Positions 7,837 to 16,451 of a DNA stretch of 21,971 nt are shown piece after piece; position 1 is the stretch's first letter, and each line of letters opens with the position of its first letter. The position numbers were made by a program, and so were the translations under genes. The notes under the pieces were generated by a model that ran no database searches, had not been told where the DNA came from, and saw only the letters and a list, made by a program, of their open reading frames with translations. Origin of the DNA: Candidatus Delongbacteria bacterium (GTDB lineage Bacteria; Delongbacteria; UBA4055); the NCBI GenBank assembly GCA_016938535.1, contig JAFGUL010000080.1, positions 1 to 21,971 on the forward strand. Reading direction: 5' to 3'.

Positions 7837-8585
7837 AATTCAGTAAGTATTTCGTAAGAGTTCTCTGTTACTAAAACAGTATGTTCGAACTGAGCGGAAA
7901 GAGAATTGTCTTTAGTGGTCACGGTCCATCCGTCAGTTTTTGAAGTAACCACCTCAGAACCTCCCATATTTATCATCGGTTCGACCGTGAAGCACATACC
8001 CGGCTTCAGCCTGATCCTGTTCTGTGGAGTGTAGAAATGATATACATGCGGATCTTCATGAAATAGTTTACCGATACCGTGTCCTCCGTAGTCGCTTACA
8101 ATTCCGTAGCCGAATTTTGACGTATATTTCTCTATCGCTTTTCCGACTTCGTATAAATAGCAACCCGGCCTGACAGATTCTATACCTCTGTACATGGCGT
8201 TCTGAGTCCTTTCCACCAAAAGTCTGACAGATTCCGGAACTTCTCCGATAATGAATGTCTTTGATGTGTCGCCGTGATATCCGTTGAGAATCACCGTAAC
8301 ATCAACATTTACTATGTCTCCGTTCTTCAATTCCACTGAATTTGACGGTATTCCGTGGCATACAACATTATTTATTGAAGTGCAGATACTTTTGGGGTAA
8401 CCGTGATAATTCAAAGGAGCTGGAACAGCGCCGTTGCGAATAATGAATTCATGACAGAGTGCGTCGAGCCTGCCGGTGGTCACCCCTTCCCTTGTGAAAT
8501 CTTCTATATATGCGAGAACTTCAGCGGCCAGTTTTCCCGCATCTCTCATTCTGGTAATTTCTTCGCCGCTCTTTATCCGTACCAT
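7833..8585 (-). CDS. map: Methionine aminopeptidase, type I
   Basis: A 250-residue enzyme that removes the initiator methionine from new proteins. All five metal ligands are present: D95 and D106 (NVDVTVILNGYHGD), H169 (GGHGIGKLFHEDP), E202 (CFTVEPMI) and E234 (QFEHTVL), with spacings almost identical to the E. coli enzyme. I place the start at the ATG at 8585, preceded by AAGG and 2 bases after the ribH stop. The frame is open further upstream, but that would overlap ribH by 58 bases and add a non-homologous extension. There is no N-terminal SEC-C zinc extension. It sits between ribH and queH in the operon. Confidence 0.96.
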   Translation of the reverse strand: MVRIKSGEEITRMRDAGKLAAEVLAYIEDFTREGVTTGRLDALCHEFIIRNGAVPAPLNYHGYPKSICTSINNVVCHGIPSNSVELKNGDIVNVDVTVILNGYHGDTSKTFIIGEVPESVRLLVERTQNAMYRGIESVRPGCYLYEVGKAIEKYTSKFGYGIVSDYGGHGIGKLFHEDPHVYHFYTPQNRIRLKPGMCFTVEPMINMGGSEVVTSKTDGWTVTTKDNSLSAQFEHTVLVTENSYEILTEL

Positions 8586-8587
8586 AT

Positions 8588-9058
8588 TTACCTTATAGTT
8601 TTGAACAGATTCGCCATCTCTATAGCTGACAGCATTGCATCCCATCCCTTGTTCCCTGATTTTGTGCCTGCTCTCTCTATTGCCTGCTCAATTGAGTCAG
8701 TTGTCAATATGCCGAATATAACGGGCTTACCGCTTTTGAGCCCTACATGAGCTATTCCTTTTGAGACTTCTGACGCGACATAATCAAAATGAGGGGTATT
8801 GCCTCTTATTACCGCCCCCAAACACACTATCGCATCATATTTGTCCTTATGAACTTCTGCAAGCTTCTGCGCCGTCAAAGGTATCTCGAATGCTCCGGGC
8901 ACCATTACCAGATCGATCTCATCTTTTGCTCCGCCGTGTCTTACATAGCAGTCTTCGGCACCGCTGATGAGCTTAGCGGTTATCATCTCATTGAACCTTG
9001 ATGCGACGATCGCGACCTTCAATCCTTCCGCACTCAGCTGTCCGTTGAATTTGTTCAT
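8588..9058 (-). CDS. ribH: 6,7-dimethyl-8-ribityllumazine synthase
   Basis: A 156-residue riboflavin-pathway enzyme that condenses 5-amino-6-ribitylaminouracil with 3,4-dihydroxy-2-butanone 4-phosphate. Family residues are intact: F22 in [26 protein letters not shown] with the acid/base histidine H90, and FGILTT with the later ERAG segment for phosphate binding. The ATG at 9058 is preferred over an in-frame GTG at 9067, because AGGTGA lies 5 bases before the ATG and because F22 then falls at the position usual for the family. It is the only riboflavin gene in the window. It sits 16 bases after the histidine kinase and 2 bases before map. Confidence 0.96.
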   Translation of the reverse strand: MNKFNGQLSAEGLKVAIVASRFNEMITAKLISGAEDCYVRHGGAKDEIDLVMVPGAFEIPLTAQKLAEVHKDKYDAIVCLGAVIRGNTPHFDYVASEVSKGIAHVGLKSGKPVIFGILTTDSIEQAIERAGTKSGNKGWDAMLSAIEMANLFKTIR

Positions 9059-9074
9059 TTGAATCACCTCTCGT

Positions 9075-10655
9075 TTATGAATGTTTTTTATTTACGCTGA
9101 CAGGTACTTTTATTGTGAATTCAGTCCCTTTTCCCACTTCTGAAACATATGAGATATCTGCACCGTAAGGAGTAAGGAGAGTTTTTACGCTGTCAAGTCC
9201 TATACCTGTACCTGTGGGTTCATTTACAGCCGCATCCCTGTATTTAGGTTTAGTAGTGAAGAATGGCTGGAATATTTTATCACCCGCTTCTTTGGGAATA
9301 CCTTTACCCGTATCCGCGATCTTAACTAAAATATAATCCCCTTCATAATGAACGCTTACATCCAATTTTTTAACAGGAGATTTCCACATGGCGTCAATAG
9401 CGTTCTTAATGATGTTAACGAAACTCTGTGAAAAATCAGAATAAAGTCCGTAAATTACAGGGACATCTTTGCTTATTGAGAAATTTTTTTCCACTTTATC
9501 CTTGAAAAACTGGTTGGATAATAAAAACTCAAGCTCCTGCTCCATAAGATCACCCAGATTGAGCAGTTCTTTATTGAGGTTCTGCTGATCTCTGGCTTTT
9601 GACATAAGATTGCCGATTATTCTTGAAAGTTTGCTCACCGATTGGTCTATAAGATCAAAAAACTTCATGATCTCCTTGATTTTGAAATCGATATCCTCGT
9701 CACTGCCGTATTTCTCAGCCAGAGAAAGGCTGAGACTCTCCATCCTTGAGTGCTGAAGCTGTGCGCTGCTTTTTATTCCTGCTAAAGGTGTGCTCATATT
9801 ATGCGCCACACCCTGAAGCATCATTCCGAATTCGGCGAGTTTTGATTTATTCTGCAGCTGGAGCGCAAACGATTTGTTCTCTGATTCAAGTCTCTTCTGC
9901 TCCCTCATATCCCTTCCGATACCTAGACTTCCTATTATCTTGCCGTTATGATTAAGAGATGAGATCGAAAGATGAATGGGTATCTGTTCTCCGCTCTTTG
10001 CCTCGTACATCACTTCACCCGCGAACTTTCCGTTCTCTTCCAGAGACCTGAAAAGACTCTTTATATTTTCTTCCTGCTCTTTATTCTTGACCAGGAAATC
10101 AGCAATATGTTTTCCCAGCATTTCTTCCTGACTGTAACCGAGTATGTTGGTAAGAGAAACATTTACATGATTTATTCTTATCTTCGTATCTGTAGCGTAA
10201 ATAGTGTATAGATCGGTCAGAGAATTGTGTATTGACATAAAAATAGTATTCACCGGGGAATCTTCAGTTCTTATTCTGAAAATATTGAAATTCAGGAATA
10301 TTCCTACAATATTATTCCCGTCATCAAGCACCGGATTTATCTTGAAAGAAACCGGGAATATCCTGTTTTTATAATCAACAAGATCGATCTTTATAAGTCC
10401 TTCCTTGAATTTTTTCAGCAATGCGTTTCTTATAATATTCTGAAACCTGACTTTATCCTTTTCGTGGACAGCATCGAGAATATTGTTTCCAAATAAGGCT
10501 GTCCTGGGTTTATTCATGAATTTGCAGAACTTCAAGTTGCAGTCAACAATTTTAAAGTAATTGTTGATCTCTACGAATATCTCCGGAGAAATGTCAATAT
10601 AATCCTGAGCTACAGAGTTTTTTCTCAGGTACAGTTCTTTTATATCAGCACTCAT
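9075..10655 (-). CDS. Soluble PAS-PAS sensor histidine kinase (orphan)
   Basis: A 526-residue protein without a signal peptide or membrane segment, so a cytoplasmic sensor. Two PAS-like domains occupy about residues 20-130 and 150-255. A short coiled coil leads to the phosphoacceptor H285 in [12 protein letters not shown], an H-box close to the HN/ELNTPL type found in NtrB-like kinases. The ATPase domain has an N-box (IIKNAIDAM), G1 (DTGKGIP), an F-box (FFTTK) and G2 (GTGIGL). Nothing in the PAS domains reveals a ligand. The start overlaps the gpmI stop by 4 bases, with AGGTGA nearby. No response regulator lies in the window, so the partner is unknown. Confidence 0.9.
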   Translation of the reverse strand: MSADIKELYLRKNSVAQDYIDISPEIFVEINNYFKIVDCNLKFCKFMNKPRTALFGNNILDAVHEKDKVRFQNIIRNALLKKFKEGLIKIDLVDYKNRIFPVSFKINPVLDDGNNIVGIFLNFNIFRIRTEDSPVNTIFMSIHNSLTDLYTIYATDTKIRINHVNVSLTNILGYSQEEMLGKHIADFLVKNKEQEENIKSLFRSLEENGKFAGEVMYEAKSGEQIPIHLSISSLNHNGKIIGSLGIGRDMREQKRLESENKSFALQLQNKSKLAEFGMMLQGVAHNMSTPLAGIKSSAQLQHSRMESLSLSLAEKYGSDEDIDFKIKEIMKFFDLIDQSVSKLSRIIGNLMSKARDQQNLNKELLNLGDLMEQELEFLLSNQFFKDKVEKNFSISKDVPVIYGLYSDFSQSFVNIIKNAIDAMWKSPVKKLDVSVHYEGDYILVKIADTGKGIPKEAGDKIFQPFFTTKPKYRDAAVNEPTGTGIGLDSVKTLLTPYGADISYVSEVGKGTEFTIKVPVSVNKKHS

Positions 10656-12181
10656 CTTTTATCACCTGAAAGAATTTTACCTGTCATTTCAGAAGGTATT
10701 CCGACTCCCATTAAACTTAATATTGTTGGAGCGATGTCAGAAAGTTTTCCCTCAGAAATCATTAGTTTTTCATCAGTCACAAGAAAAGGCACCCTGTTAG
10801 TTGTATGAGCAGTGAAGGGTATATCACCGTCCATCATTTTTTCCGCGTTGCCGTGATCAGCGGTTAATATCATGAGGTAATTTTTCATCATGGCGGCTTT
10901 ATATACCATGCCTACACACTCGTCTACGGTTTCAACAGCCTTCCTGGCGGCTTCGAATATTCCGGTATGACCAACCATATCGCAGTTCGCAAAATTCAGT
11001 ACGATGAGGTCGTAAATATCCTTCTCTATTTCTTTAACTAGGGTATCCGTTACTTCATATGCGGACATTTCAGGCAATAGGTCATAAGTCGCGACTTTGG
11101 GAGACTGAATGAGTATCCTTTCCTCGCCGGGAAATTTTTTCTCGTCTCCCCCGTTGAAAAAGAAAGTTACATGGGCATACTTCTCTGTCTCTGCAATTCT
11201 CAGCTGCTTAAGCCCGGCCGAAGAAACAACCTCACCGAGAATGTTGTTCAGGTACAGCTTTGGATAGAGTGTCCTGAACGGGAAATCCTCGCGGTATTCG
11301 GTCATAGTAGCAAAATCAAGATCAAGATCTTTTGTTTCAAAAGGCACTTCTTCGATGCGGTTAAGCGCTATTGTTATCTCCCTTGCCCTGTCGGCGCGGA
11401 AATTGAAGAATATCACCGAATCGCCTTTTTCTATCGGGGCCACAGGTACTCCGTTCTCCTTAACACATGCGGGAACAATAAACTCGTCCGTAATACCGTT
11501 TTTATAAGATTCCGTTATGATTTCGTAGGCCGTATTTTTAGCTGATCCCATTATTGATTGCGGCTCTGTGAGGCATTTGTATGCTTTATGGATCCTGTCC
11601 CATCTTTTGTCACGGTCCATTGCATAATAGCGCCCGGATACAGAGGCGATCTTTGCTCCGAAAGGCTCAATAAGATCATCAAGTTCTTTTACATAAGATG
11701 CCCCGCTTTCCGGCGGTGTATCGCGGCCGTCCGTGAAAGCGTGAACGAATATATTCTTCAGACCTCTCCCGCAGGCGGCTTTCACAAGTTCTGCCGGGTG
11801 CTTTAAACTTGAATGGACATCGCCGTTGGAAACAAGCCCCATTATGTGAAGTTTAGAATTTTTAGAAAGAGTTCTGTCAAAGATATCGAGAAGTATCGGG
11901 TTCTTCGCAAAAGATCCTTCCTCGATCGATCTGTTTATCCTGGTTATATCCTGATAAACTATTCTTCCGGCTCCGATGTTAAGATGCCCGACCTCACTGT
12001 TTCCCATTATGCCGTCAGGAAGTCCCACATCCAATCCCGAACACGCAAGTTCGGAATTGGGATATTTTCCGAAAAGCATATCGAGATTGGGTTTCTTTGC
12101 CTTAATTACTGCGTTGAAAGGATAATCCTCACCCTTTCCATATCCGTCCATTATGCATAATATTATCTTTCTTTTTGTCAT
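10652..12181 (-). CDS. gpmI: 2,3-bisphosphoglycerate-independent phosphoglycerate mutase
   Basis: A 509-residue, two-metal phosphoglycerate mutase that interconverts 3- and 2-phosphoglycerate in glycolysis. D12 (MDGYG) and the phosphorylated serine S62 (GNSEVGHLNIGAGR) have exactly the numbering of the Bacillus-type enzyme. Further signatures are GDVHSS, HAFTDGRDTPP, NFRADRAR, FANCDMVGHTG and TADHGNAEKMMD. The ATG at 12181 is chosen because it gives this numbering; an in-frame TTG at 12187 would add two residues and overlap the previous stop. The ribosome site is weak and the gene begins 2 bases after the upstream stop, so translational coupling is likely. Confidence 0.97.
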   Translation of the reverse strand: MTKRKIILCIMDGYGKGEDYPFNAVIKAKKPNLDMLFGKYPNSELACSGLDVGLPDGIMGNSEVGHLNIGAGRIVYQDITRINRSIEEGSFAKNPILLDIFDRTLSKNSKLHIMGLVSNGDVHSSLKHPAELVKAACGRGLKNIFVHAFTDGRDTPPESGASYVKELDDLIEPFGAKIASVSGRYYAMDRDKRWDRIHKAYKCLTEPQSIMGSAKNTAYEIITESYKNGITDEFIVPACVKENGVPVAPIEKGDSVIFFNFRADRAREITIALNRIEEVPFETKDLDLDFATMTEYREDFPFRTLYPKLYLNNILGEVVSSAGLKQLRIAETEKYAHVTFFFNGGDEKKFPGEERILIQSPKVATYDLLPEMSAYEVTDTLVKEIEKDIYDLIVLNFANCDMVGHTGIFEAARKAVETVDECVGMVYKAAMMKNYLMILTADHGNAEKMMDGDIPFTAHTTNRVPFLVTDEKLMISEGKLSDIAPTILSLMGVGIPSEMTGKILSGDKR

Positions 12182-12183
12182 TT

Positions 12184-12945
12184 TCAATATCCGAATGATA
12201 TGCCGAGACCGTAATTAATCCCCTTAAAATCAAAGTCCGGTATGTTTTTTAATGATTCGAATCCGTAATTGATCTCTCCGCTGTCCGATACGAATCCGTA
12301 AGTATAACCGACCGTCAGGTCGAAGGATAATCTTTTGCCTGTGTAGAATCTTAACCCATTCTCAGCTCTGAAAATATACAAAGATGGATCATAGATCGAA
12401 GATCTGTTGTAATCATAAATATCACTACCGGGATCGAACGAATTCCACAAATCCTCATAGTACTGGTCGCCAAAATCCTGACTGATCATGGTCTTCACAG
12501 AGCCGTATCCTGCGCTCAACGTTCCGAAATAATCGAATATACCTACCATCGACTTCCTGTAATTAACTGACAAAGCAAAAAAAGAAATGCCGTAACTCAC
12601 TGACCTGTCAAGTTTGATCTCGTTCATATCCTGATCTGTCAGAGTCACGATCCTGCCGGAAATATCAGTGCCTGTATAGTACTGGACACCCAGACCGATA
12701 GCAGAATTAAGATTGGCGCAAAGCTCTCCTCCCCATAAAAAAATATTTTCATCGAACTTTTCCAAACCGAAAGCTTCCACTTCATCATTTAACGCCTCAG
12801 TGAATGAAGGAAAATAGTTATAGGAAAATTTGATGAATCCTTTGTCAAATCCTGTAAACCCGGAACCTGTTCCTTTTTTCTGAGAGAAAGCCGGTGTAAG
12901 AATGAACACAAGTATCAATAGTGAAATAAGTTTAATATCCGCCAT
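12184..12945 (-). CDS. Predicted outer-membrane beta-barrel protein, unknown function
   Basis: A 253-residue protein I do not recognise. It has a Sec signal peptide (hydrophobic residues about 4-20, probable cleavage after TPAFS). The remainder is rich in alternating aromatic and hydrophobic strands with Gly/Tyr turns, for example AIGLGVQYYTGTDISGR, YFGTLSAGYGSV, LSFDLTVGYTYGF and INYGLGISFGY. It ends in an aromatic residue after an amphipathic strand, the typical beta-barrel assembly signal. An 8- to 12-strand barrel is an inference from length. It is the first gene of the nine-gene operon, with AAGGAG 9 bases before the ATG and a near-consensus promoter upstream. Confidence 0.65.
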   Translation of the reverse strand: MADIKLISLLILVFILTPAFSQKKGTGSGFTGFDKGFIKFSYNYFPSFTEALNDEVEAFGLEKFDENIFLWGGELCANLNSAIGLGVQYYTGTDISGRIVTLTDQDMNEIKLDRSVSYGISFFALSVNYRKSMVGIFDYFGTLSAGYGSVKTMISQDFGDQYYEDLWNSFDPGSDIYDYNRSSIYDPSLYIFRAENGLRFYTGKRLSFDLTVGYTYGFVSDSGEINYGFESLKNIPDFDFKGINYGLGISFGY

Positions 12946-12975
12946 ATTGCCGGGCTCCTTGCATAAATCACTTAG

Positions 12976-13004
12976 ATTATAAGTATTTACAATAGAATTA
13001 TCAA
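12976..13004 (-). promoter_or_regulatory. Near-consensus sigma70 promoter of the nine-gene operon
   Basis: On the minus strand, TTGATA (13004-12999), 17 bases, then a perfect TATAAT (12981-12976). The predicted start near 12969 leaves a leader of about 24 bases before the ATG at 12945. This is the strongest promoter match I found in the window. All nine genes below it are spaced by 16 bases or fewer, so it could drive transcription down to 4145. Confidence 0.78.
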
Positions 13005-13038
13005 CAGAATTCCTCTTTATTTTTATTTTCTTTTTGTA

Positions 13039-13066
13039 TTGATTTATCCTTATATTTTCTTATATT
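13039..13066 (+). promoter_or_regulatory. Sigma70-type promoter of the triple-SPOR lipoprotein gene
   Basis: TTGATT (13039-13044), 16 bases, TATATT (13061-13066). The predicted start near 13073 gives a leader of about 44 bases. That leader includes the short inverted repeat CGGCTTAGCCG (13078-13088). A further AT-rich TATATT at 13051-13056 has no good -35 partner. Confidence 0.55.
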
Positions 13067-13116
13067 CATATCAAAACCGGCTTAGCCGAATTCAAACTGA
13101 ACCAAACGGAGGTTAT

Positions 13117-14094
13117 ATGCGCAGTTTTATGTTATCAGTGATCACAGTTCTTATCACAATCTTAATCTCTTCTTGCGCTCCGACTGCGGGAGTAAGTAAA
13201 TCCGCATACGGACCGAACGATCCTTCGAACAAAATAGTCATCGAAGAAGATCTTGCAAAAAGAGACATGATCGACGGCTACAGGATCAAGATAGCAAATA
13301 CTGATACTGAACCTGATGCTCTGCTGATAGAAAAACAGGTCGCTGAAGCTGTACAGGAACCTGTATATATAGAATTCATAGTAGACAAATACATGATATA
13401 CGCTGGTGACTGCCAGAATAAAGAAGAAGCTAATATCCTTAAGGAAAGACTTATCAGCTCAGGATTTGAAAAAGTATATTCTGTCCCGAAAAAAGTATTC
13501 AAAAAAATCGAGACTGTTCAGGAAAAGTTCGTACCTGTTGAAGATACAGCCGGTACAGAATCTGATAATAATACTGAAGAAGTAGCTGCCGTTTCTACCA
13601 GCTTTGAGCAGATAATAGGCTACAGAGTTCAGATAGGAGCTTTTCAGGATAAAGAAAAAGCGGAAAAACTAAAAGATATCGCATCCAGAACAATTAAAGA
13701 AAGAATATACATAGTTCGTGCCCAAGACGACCTCTATAAAGTACAGGCCGGTGATTATCTGGCGAGGATCGACGCGGAAAAAAAGAGAGATGAAATAAGA
13801 CAAGATCCCGCATTTAGCGACGCTTTTATTCAGAATTCCTATATTCTATTTGACACTTCAGTAAATTCCGGAGAATATTACATTCAGGTAGGGGCTTTCA
13901 GCAGCCAGAGTTCTGCAGATGATTTTATCAATAACAAACTTACTCCGGGCGGCTACCTGAACTCCTCCGTTTACTACGACAAAAATCTTTACAAAGTGAT
14001 CGTGGGCGGATATAATTCGAACTCAGACGCACAGGATGTTAAAGAAAAACTGGTAAAAAGCGGATTCGAAGGAGCCTGGATCATACAGAAATAG
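13117..14094 (+). CDS. SPOR-domain lipoprotein with three SPOR-like repeats
   Basis: A 325-residue lipoprotein. The signal sequence ends in the lipobox ISSC with lipidated C20, and the lack of Asp at +2 suggests outer-membrane sorting. Three similar segments follow, at about residues 53-125, 167-245 and 251-325. Each has the SPOR pattern: a 'Y-x-I/V-Q-I-G-A-F' strand, a helix with AEKLKD- or ADDFIN-type sequence, and 'Y-K-V-x-x-G-D/G-Y'. The first copy is the most diverged. SPOR domains bind peptidoglycan lacking stem peptides, often at division sites. The start is the ATG at 13117 with GGAGG just upstream. The frame is open back to 13039, but that extension would displace the signal peptide. 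The exact cellular role is unknown. Confidence 0.85.
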   Translation: MRSFMLSVITVLITILISSCAPTAGVSKSAYGPNDPSNKIVIEEDLAKRDMIDGYRIKIANTDTEPDALLIEKQVAEAVQEPVYIEFIVDKYMIYAGDCQNKEEANILKERLISSGFEKVYSVPKKVFKKIETVQEKFVPVEDTAGTESDNNTEEVAAVSTSFEQIIGYRVQIGAFQDKEKAEKLKDIASRTIKERIYIVRAQDDLYKVQAGDYLARIDAEKKRDEIRQDPAFSDAFIQNSYILFDTSVNSGEYYIQVGAFSSQSSADDFINNKLTPGGYLNSSVYYDKNLYKVIVGGYNSNSDAQDVKEKLVKSGFEGAWIIQK

Positions 14095-14137
14095 ACACAG
14101 GATACTTAACCCGGATCGATTTTTTATCAATTTGGAC

Positions 14138-14166
14138 TTGACTATATAGTATTCTCACTATATATT
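14138..14166 (+). promoter_or_regulatory. Sigma70-type promoter of dsbD-trx
   Basis: TTGACT (14138-14143), exactly 17 bases, TATATT (14161-14166), identical in both hexamers and spacing to the pilT promoter. The spacer begins inside a perfect 10-base palindrome ACTATATAGT (14141-14150), with a partial copy ACTATATA at 14157-14164 over the -10 box. A repressor site is possible. Confidence 0.7.
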
Positions 14167-14200
14167 TTGTCCGGCAGTAAAATAATCCGGAGTATAATTA

Positions 14201-16060
14201 ATGAAAAAGATAACTCTGCTTCTAATTTTGTTCACGACATTTGTATTTTCCGATCAGGAATTCGATCCTGAAAAGAATGTCTCGATCGCTAATTACTTTG
14301 AAAAGAACATGATTGCATCGGGTGATCATTTCAGAATGATCATATCGATCGTTCTTCCCGAAGGATTTCACATAAGCGACAATGATCTTCTTTATTTTGA
14401 TACAACGGGATTTCCTGAGATCAACACTAAAGGAAAAAACATCACAGGAAGATTAGTTCACAAAGGTGAAACAGTTTACAAAGGAACTGCTGACTTTATT
14501 TTCGAAGGAACTTTTACCGAAACATCGGACCGATCGGTACTGGTCGGCTATCAGATTTGTTCCGAGATTGGAGATGAATCATGCTACATGCCGGTAGAAA
14601 GGGAGCTTAAAATAGATTTCTCAAGCATAGATCCTTCAAGGTTCGAAATCAAAGATATTTCGCCTGAGATAAAAAATGACAAATCTTTTAAAGATGTGTT
14701 CGGAGTGTTTTCCGGTGATAGCGAATCAATGACAATTGAAGAGAGGCTGGCAGCGATTCTGGAGGGCTCTCAGACATGGACTCTTCTGGTTTTTCTTATC
14801 GCTTTTCTGGGAGGAATACTTGACAGTATGACTCCCTGCGTTTATCCGGTAATTCCGGTTGTTATTTCTTACATGGGAGCAAAATCCGGAAAAAAGAAAT
14901 CAGCAGGATTCACACTTTCGCTTTTCTTCGTTATAGGATTGGCCATAACTTATTCGGTTGTCGGGCTTCTTGCATCATTTCTGGGAGGAATTTTCGGTGT
15001 CGGAGATATTGCCGCCAATCCTGTTGTCAGAGTCGTAATAGCATCTATCTTTACTATCCTCGCGCTCAGTATGTTCGGGCTCTGGGATATGAACCTGATT
15101 TCATCGGAACAGCAGACGAAGCTCATGCAGAAAGGTAAGGAGAGCAGCGGAGTGATAGGCGCTGTGATAATCGGAATGGTGAGCGGAGTAGTTGCCGCAC
15201 CATGCGTAGGTCCCGTTTTAGCGGTACTTCTTATACATGTTGCTACCGCCGGTGATGTTCTATACGGCTGGCTTCTTTTCATCGCATTCGCCTTCGGGTT
15301 AGGACTGTTATTTATAGTGATCGGAACATTTTCCGGAGCTATCAATGCTCTTCCGCACGCGGGTGCCTGGATGATGAAAATAAAGAAATTCTTCGGTGTC
15401 GTAATGATCGGCGCCGCACTTTACTTCCTGAATATCGTAATTCCGGAGCACATTCTCTATTTCATTCTTTCACTGCTGACAATACTTTTATCGCTTTATT
15501 TGGGCGCTTTTGATAAAATTAAGGAAGAATCGGGGTTCTTTTCATATTTAGCTAAAGCCGCTGGGATATTTATATTAATGATCGGACTTGTATTCTCCCT
15601 TAAGACAATATCGTATTATGTTGCTCTTCCTTTCGGAGGTTCATTAATATTAAACAGCGATGCGGAAGTAATGAAAATCCCTTTTAATAAGACTGATTCT
15701 GAGTTGGGGATAGTCGAAAATGCCGTTTCTGAAATTGCCGGAACAGAAAAAATTGTAATGGTGGACCTGTGGGCCGAATGGTGCATGAACTGCGTAGAAA
15801 TGGATAAAACTACATGGAAAGATCCGGAGATAGTTAATTTCGCTTCTCAACATTTTGTACCGATAAAACTCGATTTTACAGATAAGAACAGCGATTTTTC
15901 AAAAAAATACATTTCAGAATACCTTCAATATGGAGCCAGCAATATCCCACTGATCCTTTTCATTAACGGGAACGGGGAAGTAATCGAAAAAGTGCAGGGT
16001 CTAGTTGAAGCGGATATTATGCTGAAAAAAATGAAAAAGATCGTATCACAAAATAAATAA
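14201..16060 (+). CDS. dsbD: Thiol:disulfide interchange protein DsbD
   Basis: A 619-residue inner-membrane reductant conduit with all three classical parts. After a signal peptide (residues 1-17) comes the periplasmic alpha domain with redox pair C120 and C128 (GYQICSEIGDESCYMP). A CcdA-like membrane core of about eight helices follows, with C213 in SMTPCVYPVIP and C335 in VAAPCVGPVLA. A C-terminal thioredoxin-like gamma domain carries WCMNC (C528, C531). It moves electrons from cytoplasmic thioredoxin to periplasmic thiol proteins such as isomerases, cytochrome c maturation factors or methionine sulfoxide reductases; none of these partners is in the window. A thioredoxin gene follows 15 bases downstream, a natural electron donor. 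Length is normal. Confidence 0.95.
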   Translation: MKKITLLLILFTTFVFSDQEFDPEKNVSIANYFEKNMIASGDHFRMIISIVLPEGFHISDNDLLYFDTTGFPEINTKGKNITGRLVHKGETVYKGTADFIFEGTFTETSDRSVLVGYQICSEIGDESCYMPVERELKIDFSSIDPSRFEIKDISPEIKNDKSFKDVFGVFSGDSESMTIEERLAAILEGSQTWTLLVFLIAFLGGILDSMTPCVYPVIPVVISYMGAKSGKKKSAGFTLSLFFVIGLAITYSVVGLLASFLGGIFGVGDIAANPVVRVVIASIFTILALSMFGLWDMNLISSEQQTKLMQKGKESSGVIGAVIIGMVSGVVAAPCVGPVLAVLLIHVATAGDVLYGWLLFIAFAFGLGLLFIVIGTFSGAINALPHAGAWMMKIKKFFGVVMIGAALYFLNIVIPEHILYFILSLLTILLSLYLGAFDKIKEESGFFSYLAKAAGIFILMIGLVFSLKTISYYVALPFGGSLILNSDAEVMKIPFNKTDSELGIVENAVSEIAGTEKIVMVDLWAEWCMNCVEMDKTTWKDPEIVNFASQHFVPIKLDFTDKNSDFSKKYISEYLQYGASNIPLILFINGNGEVIEKVQGLVEADIMLKKMKKIVSQNK

Positions 16061-16075
16061 GTCAGGGAGAAGACC

Positions 16076-16396
16076 ATGAGCAGCGCATTAAAAGTAACAC
16101 AGTCTACGTTTGAACAGGAAGTACTGAGCCGTGAAAATCTGACAATAGTTAAATTCGGAGCCGAATGGTGCGGGCCTTGCAAAAAGCTTGACCCTATAAT
16201 TGACGAGATCGCGGCAGACAACAGCGATGTAAAAGTAACTTATGTTGACATAGATTCTGACGGAGCTCTTGCGGCCCAGTACGGAATACTGTCCGTGCCG
16301 TCAACCCTTTTTTTCAGACAGGGTAAGGTCATGTCATCAATAATCGGGCTTGTTTCAAAAGCAAAGATCCAATCTGCGATCGACCAGTATAAATAA
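16076..16396 (+). CDS. Thioredoxin
   Basis: A 106-residue cytoplasmic thioredoxin with the canonical WCGPC active site (C32, C35) and the cis-proline segment VPSTLFF. It has no signal peptide. The ATG follows a GGGAGA ribosome site and lies 15 bases after dsbD, so the two are almost certainly co-transcribed. It would pass electrons from thioredoxin reductase to the membrane cysteines of DsbD. The lysine usually found after the cis-Pro threonine (PTLLLFK) is replaced (FFRQGK), which is common. I leave the symbol empty because it may not be the general housekeeping TrxA. Confidence 0.93.
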   Translation: MSSALKVTQSTFEQEVLSRENLTIVKFGAEWCGPCKKLDPIIDEIAADNSDVKVTYVDIDSDGALAAQYGILSVPSTLFFRQGKVMSSIIGLVSKAKIQSAIDQYK

Positions 16397-16420
16397 ACAG
16401 AAAAATGAAACGGACAATAA

Positions 16421-16451
16421 AAGGCGGCAGTTCAGTAATGCCGTCTTTTTT
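16421..16451. terminator. Bidirectional intrinsic terminator between trx and the AMMECR1 gene
   Basis: A 7-base stem GGCGGCA (16423-16429) pairs with TGCCGTC (16439-16445), with one G-U wobble and a 9-base loop. It is flanked by an A-run on the left and a T-run (16446-16451) on the right, so it can terminate from both sides. The T-run overlaps the stop codon of the convergent AMMECR1 gene. Confidence 0.85.

Noticed and set aside
8586..8645. Longer start for map, 20 residues upstream
   Set aside because: It would overlap ribH by 58 bases and add residues unlike any Map; the ATG at 8585 gives the standard 250-residue enzyme with correct metal-ligand numbering.
13078..13088. CGGCTTAGCCG inverted repeat in the SPOR lipoprotein leader as an RNA hairpin or riboswitch
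   Set aside because: The stem is only four or five base pairs with a one- to three-base loop and no surrounding structure; at most a short operator.
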